Shown here: positions 1 through 4,685 of the stretch, one piece after another
Numbering within the stretch: position 1 is the stretch's first letter
Layout: every line of letters begins with the position of its first letter
NCBI GenBank assembly: GCA_030599445.1
Contig: JAUVOA010000085.1
Coordinates: 1 to 6,685 of the forward strand
DNA length: 6,685 nt
Reading direction: 5' to 3'
From: Atribacterota bacterium
Lineage (GTDB): Bacteria > Atribacterota > Phoenicimicrobiia > Phoenicimicrobiales > Phoenicimicrobiaceae
Notes under the pieces: model-generated
What the model saw: only the letters and a program-made list of their open reading frames with translations
Database searches by the model: none
What the model was told of the DNA's origin: nothing
Made by a program: the position numbers and the translations under genes

Positions 1-390
1 TACCAGTATTTTATTTGGTAATTTACCGAACTTTTGGTAGGGTCTGATAATAAAACGTAAAATACGGTCAAAATTGGGGTGTTCGATATCTAATATTTTC
101 CCTCCCCTTAGCTGATTTTGCAGAAGAGTTAAAAAAGGAGAACTGATAGTTTTTTGTCTATTTCTTAATTCGGTAAAGTAAATTTCAGGAAGCGAGGGGT
201 CAAGGGAAATATGGATATAAAAGGTTTCTCTTTTATTCTTTATACCATTTGAGGTAAAAGACTTATAAGGTTTTACTTCAATAATGATTTTATATTTTTT
301 AGTCTGAATTAGGCTTATTATCTTTCCTTCTTTAAATTTATCCAGAAGCTCTTTTCTCATTGCTTCCAAAGTGATGCTATCCAGGGACAT
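1..390 (-). CDS. rqcH: RqcH / NFACT-family (FbpA-like) protein, N-terminal part, cut by window edge
   Basis: Only the first 130 codons are present; the family is usually about 560-590 residues, so the rest lies beyond position 1. Translation starts MSLDSITLEAMRKELLDKF and matches the NFACT-N domain: an opening SLD segment, then GKI (22-24), a beta-rich stretch, SSPFLTLLQNQLRGGKI (83-99) in place of the family's PP-x-F-x-MLLRKHLEGG segment, and a conserved Asp-Arg pair (D108, R109). In Bacillus RqcH this DR pair is needed for tRNA binding. Family role: it binds obstructed 50S subunits carrying peptidyl-tRNA and adds C-terminal alanine tails as degradation signals. The ATG (388-390) has a strong Shine-Dalgarno AAGGAGA (complement of 396-402), 5 nt away. 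Residues about 40-55 look like a small insertion against the usual fold. The gene diverges from the yicC operon. Family assignment is fairly secure; tailing activity is inferred. Confidence 0.85.
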   Translation of the reverse strand, partial: MSLDSITLEAMRKELLDKFKEGKIISLIQTKKYKIIIEVKPYKSFTSNGIKNKRETFYIHISLDPSLPEIYFTELRNRQKTISSPFLTLLQNQLRGGKILDIEHPNFDRILRFIIRPYQKFGKLPNKILV

Positions 391-420
391 ATTAATCTCC
401 TTGCTGATATATTTAACTTT

Positions 421-449
421 AATATAATCTATTATAAAGGTATAATCAA
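421..449 (-). promoter_or_regulatory. Candidate sigma70-type promoter for rqcH
   Basis: Read on the minus strand: -35 TTGATT (444-449), a 17-nt spacer, and -10 TATATT (421-426). This is 4/6 and 5/6 to consensus at ideal spacing. The predicted transcript would start near 414, giving a 5' leader of about 24 nt that contains the Shine-Dalgarno at 396-402. The region is AT-rich, so a chance match is possible. Confidence 0.45.
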
Positions 450-480
450 GAAAATAAAAATGACAAAGAACCCTGACATC

Positions 481-511
481 AGTATCGAGTATCGAGTATA
501 TAGTATATAGT
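481..511 (-). repeat. 7-bp tandem repeat array 1 (four units)
   Basis: On the plus strand there are two units of AGTATCG and two of AGTATAT, then AGT. Read on the minus strand these are rotations of ACTCGAT and ACTATAT, the same family as the arrays at 862 and 3424 but inverted. The array lies just upstream of the candidate rqcH promoter. Confidence 0.9.
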
Positions 512-537
512 GAAAAAAATAGAAGCCAGAATATTAT

Positions 538-565
538 TAGCGTATAGCGTATAGCGTTTAGCGGA
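538..565 (-). repeat. 7-bp tandem repeat array 2 (four units)
   Basis: Plus-strand units are TAGCGTA, TAGCGTA, TAGCGTT and TAGCGGA. On the minus strand this is a rotation of ACGCTAT, close to the ACGCRAT units at 901-928 and in inverted orientation to them. The last two units are each degenerate at one or two positions. Confidence 0.88.
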
Positions 566-632
566 TAGGGAAGAAAGAAGAAGAATAGGTCAAAACCCAG
601 ATCGAGATTGTATCGCATATATAACTAAAATG

Positions 633-664
633 ACTGGTAGACCGGGAGACTGGTAGATTGGAAG
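633..664. repeat. 8-bp tandem repeat array (four units)
   Basis: Units are ACTGGTAG, ACCGGGAG, ACTGGTAG and ATTGGAAG, followed by ATT; consensus AYYGGNAG. The period of eight separates it from the 7-mer family around it. Units 1 and 3 are identical. No function is evident. Confidence 0.8.
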
Positions 665-674
665 ATTCTACAAC

Positions 675-688
675 TTTTGAATTTTGAA
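675..688. repeat. Two perfect copies of a 7-mer (TTTTGAA)
   Basis: TTTTGAA is repeated twice without a gap and followed by TTA. Two copies of an AT-rich 7-mer could be chance, but it sits within a cluster of other arrays, most of them with a 7-bp period. Confidence 0.5.
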
Positions 689-718
689 TTATGGCTTTAC
701 CCTTTTAGTTCTAATAAT

Positions 719-793
719 GTAGAGGCACGATGCATCGTGCCCTAAGATGTCAGAATGCAAAACAAAGAAGGGCACAATTCATTGTGCCCCTAC
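719..793. repeat. Composite inverted repeat with two internal palindromes
   Basis: The left half holds a perfect 18-bp palindrome (724-741, GGCACGATG/CATCGTGCC). The right half holds a 9-bp stem (770-778 with 781-789, GGGCACAAT/ATTGTGCCC). The outer ends, GTAGAGGCACGATG (719-732) and CATTGTGCCCCTAC (780-793), are inverted copies matching at 12 of 14 positions. The unit therefore folds either as two separate hairpins or as one long stem. Similar REP-like sequences with a GTAGGGGCAC core are common in bacterial intergenic regions (from memory). It is too far from any T-run and in the wrong place to be an obvious terminator. Confidence 0.8.
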
Positions 794-861
794 AAATAGC
801 TCCTAATTTTTTATCTTTCTCTTTTTCTCTTTCGTTTTCTTTACTATATACTTATTTCTTA

Positions 862-896
862 ACTCGATACTCAATACTATATACTCGATACTATAT
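862..896 (+). repeat. 7-bp tandem repeat array 3 (five units)
   Basis: Units are ACTCGAT, ACTCAAT, ACTATAT, ACTCGAT and ACTATAT. It is inverted relative to array 1 (481-511) and matches array 6 (3424-3450) in the same orientation. It lies upstream of the yicC promoter. Confidence 0.92.
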
Positions 897-900
897 TTAA

Positions 901-928
901 ACGCGATACGCAATACGCAATACGAAAT
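901..928 (+). repeat. 7-bp tandem repeat array 4 (four units)
   Basis: Units are ACGCGAT, ACGCAAT, ACGCAAT and ACGAAAT. The array ends 3 nt before the -35 hexamer of the yicC promoter. It is separated from array 3 by TTAA. Confidence 0.92.
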
Positions 929-931
929 AAT

Positions 932-960
932 TTGACAAGCAGTAAGTATTACCATAAAAT
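932..960 (+). promoter_or_regulatory. Sigma70-type promoter of the yicC-remA-gmk-rpoZ-coaBC-priA cluster
   Basis: The -35 hexamer is TTGACA (932-937), a perfect consensus. A 17-nt spacer follows, then -10 TAAAAT (955-960), 5/6 to consensus. The start of transcription would be near 967, giving a leader of about 45 nt before the TTG start codon at 1012. It is the only strong promoter seen for the plus-strand gene cluster. Confidence 0.75.
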
Positions 961-997
961 TAGTGTGAAGTTTCTATTTTTGAAATATAACAATTAT

Positions 998-1003
998 AAG
1001 GGG
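998..1003 (+). promoter_or_regulatory. Ribosome binding site fixing the TTG start of yicC
   Basis: AAGGGG lies 8 nt before the TTG at 1012. The alternative ATG at 1024 would be 20 nt from it, so the TTG start is preferred. Confidence 0.7.
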
Positions 1004-1011
1004 AAATAAAG

Positions 1012-1887
1012 TTGATTAAAAGCATGACCGGTTACGGTGTGGGAAGGATTAAAGCAGAAGACGGAGAATGCCTGGTAGAGATAAAAAGTTTAAACAATAA
1101 ATATTGTGACGTAAATATAAAAAATAACTTTCAATCTTTAGAAATTGAACAAAAGATAGAAAAATTAATAAAAGATAGGTTATCAAGGGGAAAAGTTAAT
1201 ATTTTAGTAAGAGTTGAAAACTATGGCCTGACTGAAGAGAAGATAATCTTAAATGAAGATGTGGCTGATTCCTATTATAAAAATCTAAAAGCCTTAAAAG
1301 AAAAGTACAAATTAAAAGATGAAATAGACATAGATTCTATGCTTAAGTTTAAAGATATATTTAAAATAGTAAAGGAAGAAGAGAGTGCTAAGATATGGCC
1401 CCTGGTAGAAAAAGCCCTAAATCTCGCCTTAGACTCTTTATTGAAAATGAGGGTAGGAGAAGGTAAGGTGCTTATTGCCGATGTCCGAAAAAGAGCCAAG
1501 AAAATACAAAAGTTAATAGGTAAAATTGAGAAATATTCAAAATCGTCACCGCTCGAATATAAGGATAAATTTTTAAGCAAGATAAAAAATTTGACCGATG
1601 GCCTGAATGTTGATGAGGGAAGAATCGAATTAGAAGCAGCAATATTTGCTGAAAAGACGGATATCACCGAGGAAATTACCAGATTAAAAAGCCACCTTAT
1701 CCAGTTTGATGATTTGTTAAATTCTGAGGAATCTGTGGGAAGAAAGATGGATTTTTTAACCCAGGAGATAAATCGGGAGGTAAATACTATCGGGTCAAAG
1801 ACTAATGATATTAAGGTAACTTCTTTGGTTGTTTTGGTGAAAAGTGAATTGGAAAAGATAAGGGAACAGGCCAGAAATATAGAATAA
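1012..1887 (+). CDS. yicC: YicC/YloC-family endoribonuclease
   Basis: The 291-residue protein is full length for the family. The N-terminal YicC domain opens MIKSMTGYG (MTGYG at 5-9), followed by EIKSLNNKYCDVNIK, the equivalent of the family's E-x-R-S-x-N-x-R-Y-L-D segment. The C-terminal DUF1732 domain is very well kept: EEITRLKSHLIQFDDLL, VGRKMDFLTQEINREVNTIGSK, and an end in SELEKIREQARNIE. Members are cytoplasmic endoribonucleases acting in RNA turnover; activity here is inferred from homology. Start: TTG with AAGGGG 8 nt upstream, giving the usual MI-x-SMTGYG N-terminus. It is first in the cluster behind a near-consensus promoter (932-960), and remA follows after 13 nt. The order yicC-remA-gmk-rpoZ-coaBC-priA matches Bacillus yloC onward. 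Confidence 0.95.
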   Translation: MIKSMTGYGVGRIKAEDGECLVEIKSLNNKYCDVNIKNNFQSLEIEQKIEKLIKDRLSRGKVNILVRVENYGLTEEKIILNEDVADSYYKNLKALKEKYKLKDEIDIDSMLKFKDIFKIVKEEESAKIWPLVEKALNLALDSLLKMRVGEGKVLIADVRKRAKKIQKLIGKIEKYSKSSPLEYKDKFLSKIKNLTDGLNVDEGRIELEAAIFAEKTDITEEITRLKSHLIQFDDLLNSEESVGRKMDFLTQEINREVNTIGSKTNDIKVTSLVVLVKSELEKIREQARNIE

Positions 1888-1900
1888 TAGAGGACAAAAT

Positions 1901-2182
1901 ATGCTGAATAATTTAGTTAATATAGGTTTTGGAAATTTTGTGAATTCTACCAGAGTTCTAACTATTTTAAGTCCGGATTCCGCACCGGTGAAAAGGTTAA
2001 AAGAGGAAGCAAGGGTAGATAAAAGGTTGGTTGATGCTACTTATGGGAGGAGAACGAGAGCAGTGATAATTACAGATAGCAATCATGTAATTTTATCTTC
2101 TATTCAACCGGAAACCATTGCCCATAGATTTACCGAATATAGCGAACAAAATTTCAAATTAAATGAAAATATTACAAAATAG
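1901..2182 (+). CDS. remA: RemA-family DNA-binding regulator (DUF370)
   Basis: The 93-residue protein matches RemA along its length: VNIGFGNFVNSTRVLTILSP (6-25), then SAPVKRL, DATYGRRTRAV (45-55) and VILSSIQPETIAHR. R18, R50 and R51 fall at the same numbers as arginines important for DNA binding in Bacillus subtilis RemA. In Bacillus, RemA forms ring-like oligomers, binds DNA, and activates biofilm-matrix and osmoprotection genes. The targets in this organism are unknown, and the gene may have a broader role because it sits with essential genes. About 15 residues after the conserved core (EYSEQNFKLNENITK) are a polar tail. The Shine-Dalgarno AGAGGA (1889-1894) is 6 nt before the ATG. It follows yicC by 13 nt and precedes gmk by 12 nt, so cotranscription is very likely. 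Confidence 0.95.
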   Translation: MLNNLVNIGFGNFVNSTRVLTILSPDSAPVKRLKEEARVDKRLVDATYGRRTRAVIITDSNHVILSSIQPETIAHRFTEYSEQNFKLNENITK

Positions 2183-2194
2183 GAAATTTTAAAC

Positions 2195-2848
2195 ATGACT
2201 AACGATAAAGAGTTATCATCTTTTATTCCTAAACGAGATACGAGATACGAGATACGAGATACGATTGTAAACAGGGGCTTGCTGTTTGTTATCTCCGGCC
2301 CATCAGGTGTAGGTAAAGGTACTTTAAGGGAAAAGGTATTTAATATTTTCCTTGATCTAAAATATTCTGTATCGGTGAATACCCGCCCTCCCCGAAAGGG
2401 TGAAATAGAAGGCAAGGATTATTATTTTGTAACAGTAGATGAATTTAAAAAAAGGATAAAGGAAAATAAATTTGTAGAATGGGCTATTGTCCATGGAGAT
2501 TATAAGGGTACGCCTATAAAATTTTTAATAGAAGAACTTCAAAGAGGGAGAGATGTTCTGCTGGAATTAGATGTTCAGGGTGCTAGGCAGATAAAGAAGA
2601 AATTTGCTGATGGTATTTTTATTTTTATAGCTCCTCCAACCTGGAAGGATTTAGAGGATAGATTGCGAAAAAGAAATACAGAGGGAGAAAAGGCCCTGGA
2701 AAAAAGATTAAAAGATGCTCGCATTGAAATAAAATATAAAAAAAATTATAATTATCTGGTAGTGAATGATAACATAAAAACCGCTCTAAAAAAAATAGAG
2801 TCTATAATAGTTGCCGAAAGGTGCAAAATAGCAAATTATAAAAAATGA
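2195..2848 (+). CDS. gmk: Guanylate kinase with a repeat-derived N-terminal extension
   Basis: It catalyses GMP + ATP to GDP + ADP in the cytoplasm. All signatures are present: P-loop GPSGVGKG (35-42, K41), the GMP-binding segment SVNTRPPRKGE (60-70: S60, R64, R67, E70) with DYYF (75-78), VHGDYKGTP (99-107), LELDVQGA (123-130), and the lid/C-terminal region RLRKRNTEGEKALEKRL to VVNDN. The protein is 217 residues; bacterial Gmk is about 205 and normally begins only a few residues before the GLLFVISGPSG strand. Here 27 residues precede G28. Residues 13-24 are encoded by a 7-bp tandem array (2233-2264) and read KRDTRYEIRDTI. The ATG has a modest AGGA (2181-2184) 10 nt upstream. The only later in-frame candidates are a TTG at 2279 with SD-like AGGGG far too close, and a non-standard ATT at 2264, so the extension is probably translated. 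Confidence 0.95.
   Translation: MTNDKELSSFIPKRDTRYEIRDTIVNRGLLFVISGPSGVGKGTLREKVFNIFLDLKYSVSVNTRPPRKGEIEGKDYYFVTVDEFKKRIKENKFVEWAIVHGDYKGTPIKFLIEELQRGRDVLLELDVQGARQIKKKFADGIFIFIAPPTWKDLEDRLRKRNTEGEKALEKRLKDARIEIKYKKNYNYLVVNDNIKTALKKIESIIVAERCKIANYKK
2233..2264 (+). repeat. 7-bp tandem repeat array 5, inside gmk
   Basis: Four perfect copies of ACGAGAT plus ACGA. Because 7 is not a multiple of 3, three units (21 bp) cycle through all frames and encode a seven-residue period (R-D-T-R-Y-E-I). The unit contains no stop codon in any of the six frames. It is the most perfect array in the window, which suggests recent expansion or active maintenance. Confidence 0.95.
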
Positions 2849-2866
2849 ATATTGATTGCAAAATAG

Positions 2867-2872
2867 TATAAT
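2867..2872 (+). promoter_or_regulatory. Possible internal -10 element before rpoZ
   Basis: A perfect TATAAT lies in the 54-nt gap between gmk and rpoZ. There is no matching -35 at 16-18 nt, and no extended -10 TG. The TTGATT at 2852-2857 is only 9 nt away. It could be a weak internal promoter or a chance match in AT-rich DNA. Confidence 0.2.
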
Positions 2873-2902
2873 TTTAGTAAAGAGGAAGGATGAGAAATAA
2901 AT

Positions 2903-3265
2903 ATGTTAGATAATAATTTTTTATTAGCGACGATGGTAGCAAAAAGAGCAAAAGAGTTAAGGATGGGGGCTAAAACTTTGGTGGAATCCAAACATAAGCT
3001 GCCTATTAAAATCGCCCTAGAAGAGATAAAAGCCGGAAAAGTGTACCTTAAAGAGAAAGAAGAGCCTCTAAAGGCGGAAGATGTATTTCATGAAGAAGAG
3101 GGATCTCTAAAAGTTAAAGAACCTGCAAAACCTGAAGACATATCTGATGAAGTTAAAGAACCTGAAAAATCTGAAGAATTATCTGATGAAGATGAAAAAC
3201 CTGTAGAAATTGAAAAGATATTTGATGAAGGTAAAGAATCTGGAAAGTCTGAAGGCTTATTATAA
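2903..3265 (+). CDS. rpoZ: RNA polymerase omega subunit with acidic repetitive C-terminal tail
   Basis: Residues 7-50 carry the omega core: LLATMVAKRAKELRMGA (7-23), then a segment ending KLPIKIALEEIKAGKVYL (32-49), like the family's K-x-x-x-x-ALEEI-x-x-GK. Omega binds the beta-prime C-terminus and helps RNA polymerase assembly. Position between gmk and coaBC supports the call. Two oddities: the N-terminus is about 12 residues shorter than Bacillus omega (MLDNNF replaces MLDPSIDSLMNKLDSKYT), and after residue 50 comes a low-complexity tail very rich in Glu, Asp, Lys and Ser. The tail contains 13-residue repeats: 71-83 VKEPAKPEDISDE, 84-96 VKEPEKSEELSDE, 97-109 DEKPVEIEKIFDE, and partial copies at 52-64 and 110-118. 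Start: AGGAAGGA (2883-2890) is 12 nt before the ATG. An in-frame TGA at 2891 rules out an ATG further upstream. Omega is usually about 65-90 residues; this one is 120. Confidence 0.85.
   Translation: MLDNNFLLATMVAKRAKELRMGAKTLVESKHKLPIKIALEEIKAGKVYLKEKEEPLKAEDVFHEEEGSLKVKEPAKPEDISDEVKEPEKSEELSDEDEKPVEIEKIFDEGKESGKSEGLL
3113..3256 (+). repeat. 39-bp tandem repeat within rpoZ encoding the acidic tail
   Basis: Copies are at 3113-3151, 3152-3190 and 3191-3229, with a partial copy at 3230-3256. The first two differ at few positions (both begin GTTAAAGAACCTG and end TCTGATGAA); later copies are more diverged. An isolated related copy encodes KEEPLKAEDVFHE at residues 52-64. The period is a multiple of three, so copy-number changes keep the frame. 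Confidence 0.85.
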
Positions 3266-3276
3266 ATAAAGAATAG

Positions 3277-3407
3277 ATTCCCATTTTCATGGGAATGACA
3301 GAGAAGGAAGTGGGAATGACAGAGAAAATTGAGATTGCCACGCTCCCTTCGGTCACTCGTAATGATAGTATAAAGAATGACATAAGAGGGCGTATTGCAA
3401 TGCGCCC
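3277..3407 (+). repeat. Composite repeat patch between rpoZ and coaBC
   Basis: A hairpin at 3277-3296 (ATTCCCAT, loop TTTC, ATGGGAAT) comes first. A 16-bp direct repeat TGGGAATGACAGAGAA follows at 3290-3305 and 3311-3326. Next is a segment containing ATTGCCACGCTCCCTTCGGT and the inverse-like CTCGTAATGA (3335-3366). A near-perfect 20-bp palindrome ends the patch at 3388-3407 (GGGCGTATTG/CAATGCGCCC, one G-T wobble). Sequences of this type recur in intergenic DNA of many uncultured bacteria (from memory). The patch is open in one frame, which falsely lengthens coaBC upstream. Confidence 0.75.
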
Positions 3408-3423
3408 CCACTTCTTACATGCT

Positions 3424-3450
3424 ACTCGATACTCAATACTCGATACTATA
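3424..3450 (+). repeat. 7-bp tandem repeat array 6, directly before coaBC
   Basis: Units are ACTCGAT, ACTCAAT, ACTCGAT and ACTATA(C). Units 1-2 are identical to the first two units of array 3 (862-896). The array ends just before the coaBC ribosome binding site. Confidence 0.92.
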
Positions 3451-3451
3451 C

Positions 3452-3457
3452 AAAGAG
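3452..3457 (+). promoter_or_regulatory. Ribosome binding site deciding the GTG start of coaBC
   Basis: AAAGAGG begins at 3452 and its core lies 8 nt before the GTG at 3466. This sets the start after the repeat patch rather than at the upstream ATG (3289), which lies in a hairpin arm. Confidence 0.65.
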
Positions 3458-3465
3458 GTAAAAAA

Positions 3466-4659
3466 GTGTTGAAAGGAAAGAAAATACTTCTGGGAGTTAC
3501 CGGAAGCATAGCTGCTTATAAAGCAGCGGAGATAGTGAGTTTGTTAAAGAAAAAAGGTGCAGAGGTTTTTGTAATTATGACCGAATCTGCTACCAAATTT
3601 ATTCAGCCTTTAACTTTTTCAACTCTTTCCGAAAATTCGACACTAGATAATCTGTTTTCTACCAATGATAAGATAGTAGTAAAACATATCTCTCTTGCCC
3701 AATGGGCTGACCTGATATTGATTGCCCCGGCCACAGCAAATATTGTCGGCAAAATTGCCCACGGTATCGCTGATGATATGTTAACTACCACAGTGATGGC
3801 TTCTAAAGCGAAGGTCATCTTTGCCCCGGCAATGAATAAGAATATGATATCTAACCCCCTGTATCAGCAGAATGTAGAAAAATTATCCGCCTTAGGGTAT
3901 GAGTTTATCGATTCAGAATATGGCCGATTGGCTTGCGGCGAAACAGGAAAAGGTAGATTAGCAAATATCGAAGATATAGTAGATACGGTTGAGTATGCTC
4001 TAACCTTTAAAAATGATTTCCAGGGTAAGACAGTATTGGTTACTGCTTCCTGCACCAGAGAACCTATTGATAAAGTAAGATTTATTTCTAACTATTCTTC
4101 CGGTAAAATGGGATTTGCTTTGGCAAAGATTGCCCGGGTTAGAGGGGCAAGGGTTATTCTGATAACCGGGCCAACCTCTTTACCCGTCCCCACGGGGATT
4201 ACTACAATTTCAATTGAATCTGCGGAAGAGATGAAAAAAGAAGTTTTTAAATATTTTTCGGAGGCGGATATAATAATTTCCGCCGCCGCAGTGGCTGATT
4301 TTCGGCCTAAAGAAGTATTTGCCGGAAAGATTAAAAAAGAAAAGAGCAAAAATCCCCTTATCGAACTGGAAAGAACTCCCGATATCCTTTATGAATTAGG
4401 AAAGAAAAAGGGAGATAAAATATTAGTCGGATTCGCCGCTGAAACAGAAAATTTGGCAGCCAATGCCCTCAAAAAATTGAAGGAAAAAAAATTAGATCTA
4501 ATTGTCGCTAATGATATATCGGCAAAAGAAGCCGGATTTGGCTCAGATAAAAATAGAGCCAGGCTGATAAACAGCAAAGGAACCGCCCAGGAATTATCCC
4601 TGATGCCAAAAATTGATATGGCCGAAAAAATCTTAGATGAAATTATAAAAATAAAGTGA
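3466..4659 (+). CDS. coaBC: Bifunctional phosphopantothenoylcysteine decarboxylase / phosphopantothenate-cysteine ligase
   Basis: This enzyme makes two steps of coenzyme A synthesis: CTP-dependent joining of cysteine to 4'-phosphopantothenate (CoaB) and decarboxylation to 4'-phosphopantetheine (CoaC, FMN-bound). From the GTG start it has 397 residues, the normal size. CoaC (1-about 185) begins MLKGKKILLGVTGSIAAYK. It has the active-site His in HISLAQWAD (H74), PAMN (121-124, N124) and Cys in LACGETGKGR (C157), each one residue short of the E. coli numbers H75, N125 and C158, which supports this start. CoaB (about 187-397) has REPIDKVRFISNYSSGKMG, AAVADFRP, KIKK and GFAAET. The nucleotide loop reads VTASCTRE where VTAGGTRE or similar is usual (S195, C196). 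An in-frame ATG at 3289 would add 59 residues encoded by repeats and is rejected. priA follows, overlapping by 4 nt or 26 nt downstream. Confidence 0.95.
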   Translation: MLKGKKILLGVTGSIAAYKAAEIVSLLKKKGAEVFVIMTESATKFIQPLTFSTLSENSTLDNLFSTNDKIVVKHISLAQWADLILIAPATANIVGKIAHGIADDMLTTTVMASKAKVIFAPAMNKNMISNPLYQQNVEKLSALGYEFIDSEYGRLACGETGKGRLANIEDIVDTVEYALTFKNDFQGKTVLVTASCTREPIDKVRFISNYSSGKMGFALAKIARVRGARVILITGPTSLPVPTGITTISIESAEEMKKEVFKYFSEADIIISAAAVADFRPKEVFAGKIKKEKSKNPLIELERTPDILYELGKKKGDKILVGFAAETENLAANALKKLKEKKLDLIVANDISAKEAGFGSDKNRARLINSKGTAQELSLMPKIDMAEKILDEIIKIK

Positions 4660-4685
4660 ATAATGAAATTAATGAGTTTATTAAT

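Larger units (their letters stand above)
391..1011. other. Divergent intergenic region with promoters and a repeat mosaic
   Basis: This 621-bp stretch separates the divergent rqcH and yicC genes. I see no coding potential. Each end holds a promoter (421-449 minus, 932-960 plus). Between them are two 7-mer arrays oriented towards rqcH (481-511, 538-565), an 8-mer array (633-664), a two-copy 7-mer (675-688), a pair of palindromes within an inverted frame (719-793), a pyrimidine-rich tract (about 814-842, one purine) and two 7-mer arrays oriented towards yicC (862-896, 901-928). The segments 403-480, 570-630 and 690-718 hold nothing else I can recognise. Confidence 0.8.

Noticed and set aside
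770..812. Rho-independent terminator from the palindrome at 770-789 plus a T-run
   Set aside because: The T-run (807-812) is about 17 nt beyond the stem, and no gene ends here; both flanking genes read outward.
481..928. CRISPR array
   Set aside because: Units of 7-8 bp are directly tandem with no spacers, and no cas genes are present.
1275..1667. Minus-strand open frame opposite yicC
   Set aside because: It is a shadow of a strongly conserved plus-strand gene, with no family resemblance.
2104..2415. Minus-strand open frame across the remA-gmk junction
   Set aside because: It overlaps two clear genes, and part of it is only the stop-free 7-mer array read backwards.
2890..2913. Seven-codon leader ORF (MRNKYVR) overlapping the rpoZ start
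   Set aside because: It has no supporting pattern such as a regulatory codon run. The ATG lies at the end of the rpoZ Shine-Dalgarno and is most likely chance.
3289..3465. Upstream extension of coaBC from ATG 3289
   Set aside because: It is encoded by hairpins, direct repeats and a 7-mer array, the ATG lies in a hairpin arm, and CoaBC active-site numbering fits the GTG at 3466 with its own RBS.
3088..3509. Two minus-strand open frames opposite rpoZ and the repeat patch
   Set aside because: They translate the complement of the acidic repeats and of non-coding repeats. The Ser/Phe-rich peptides are artefacts.
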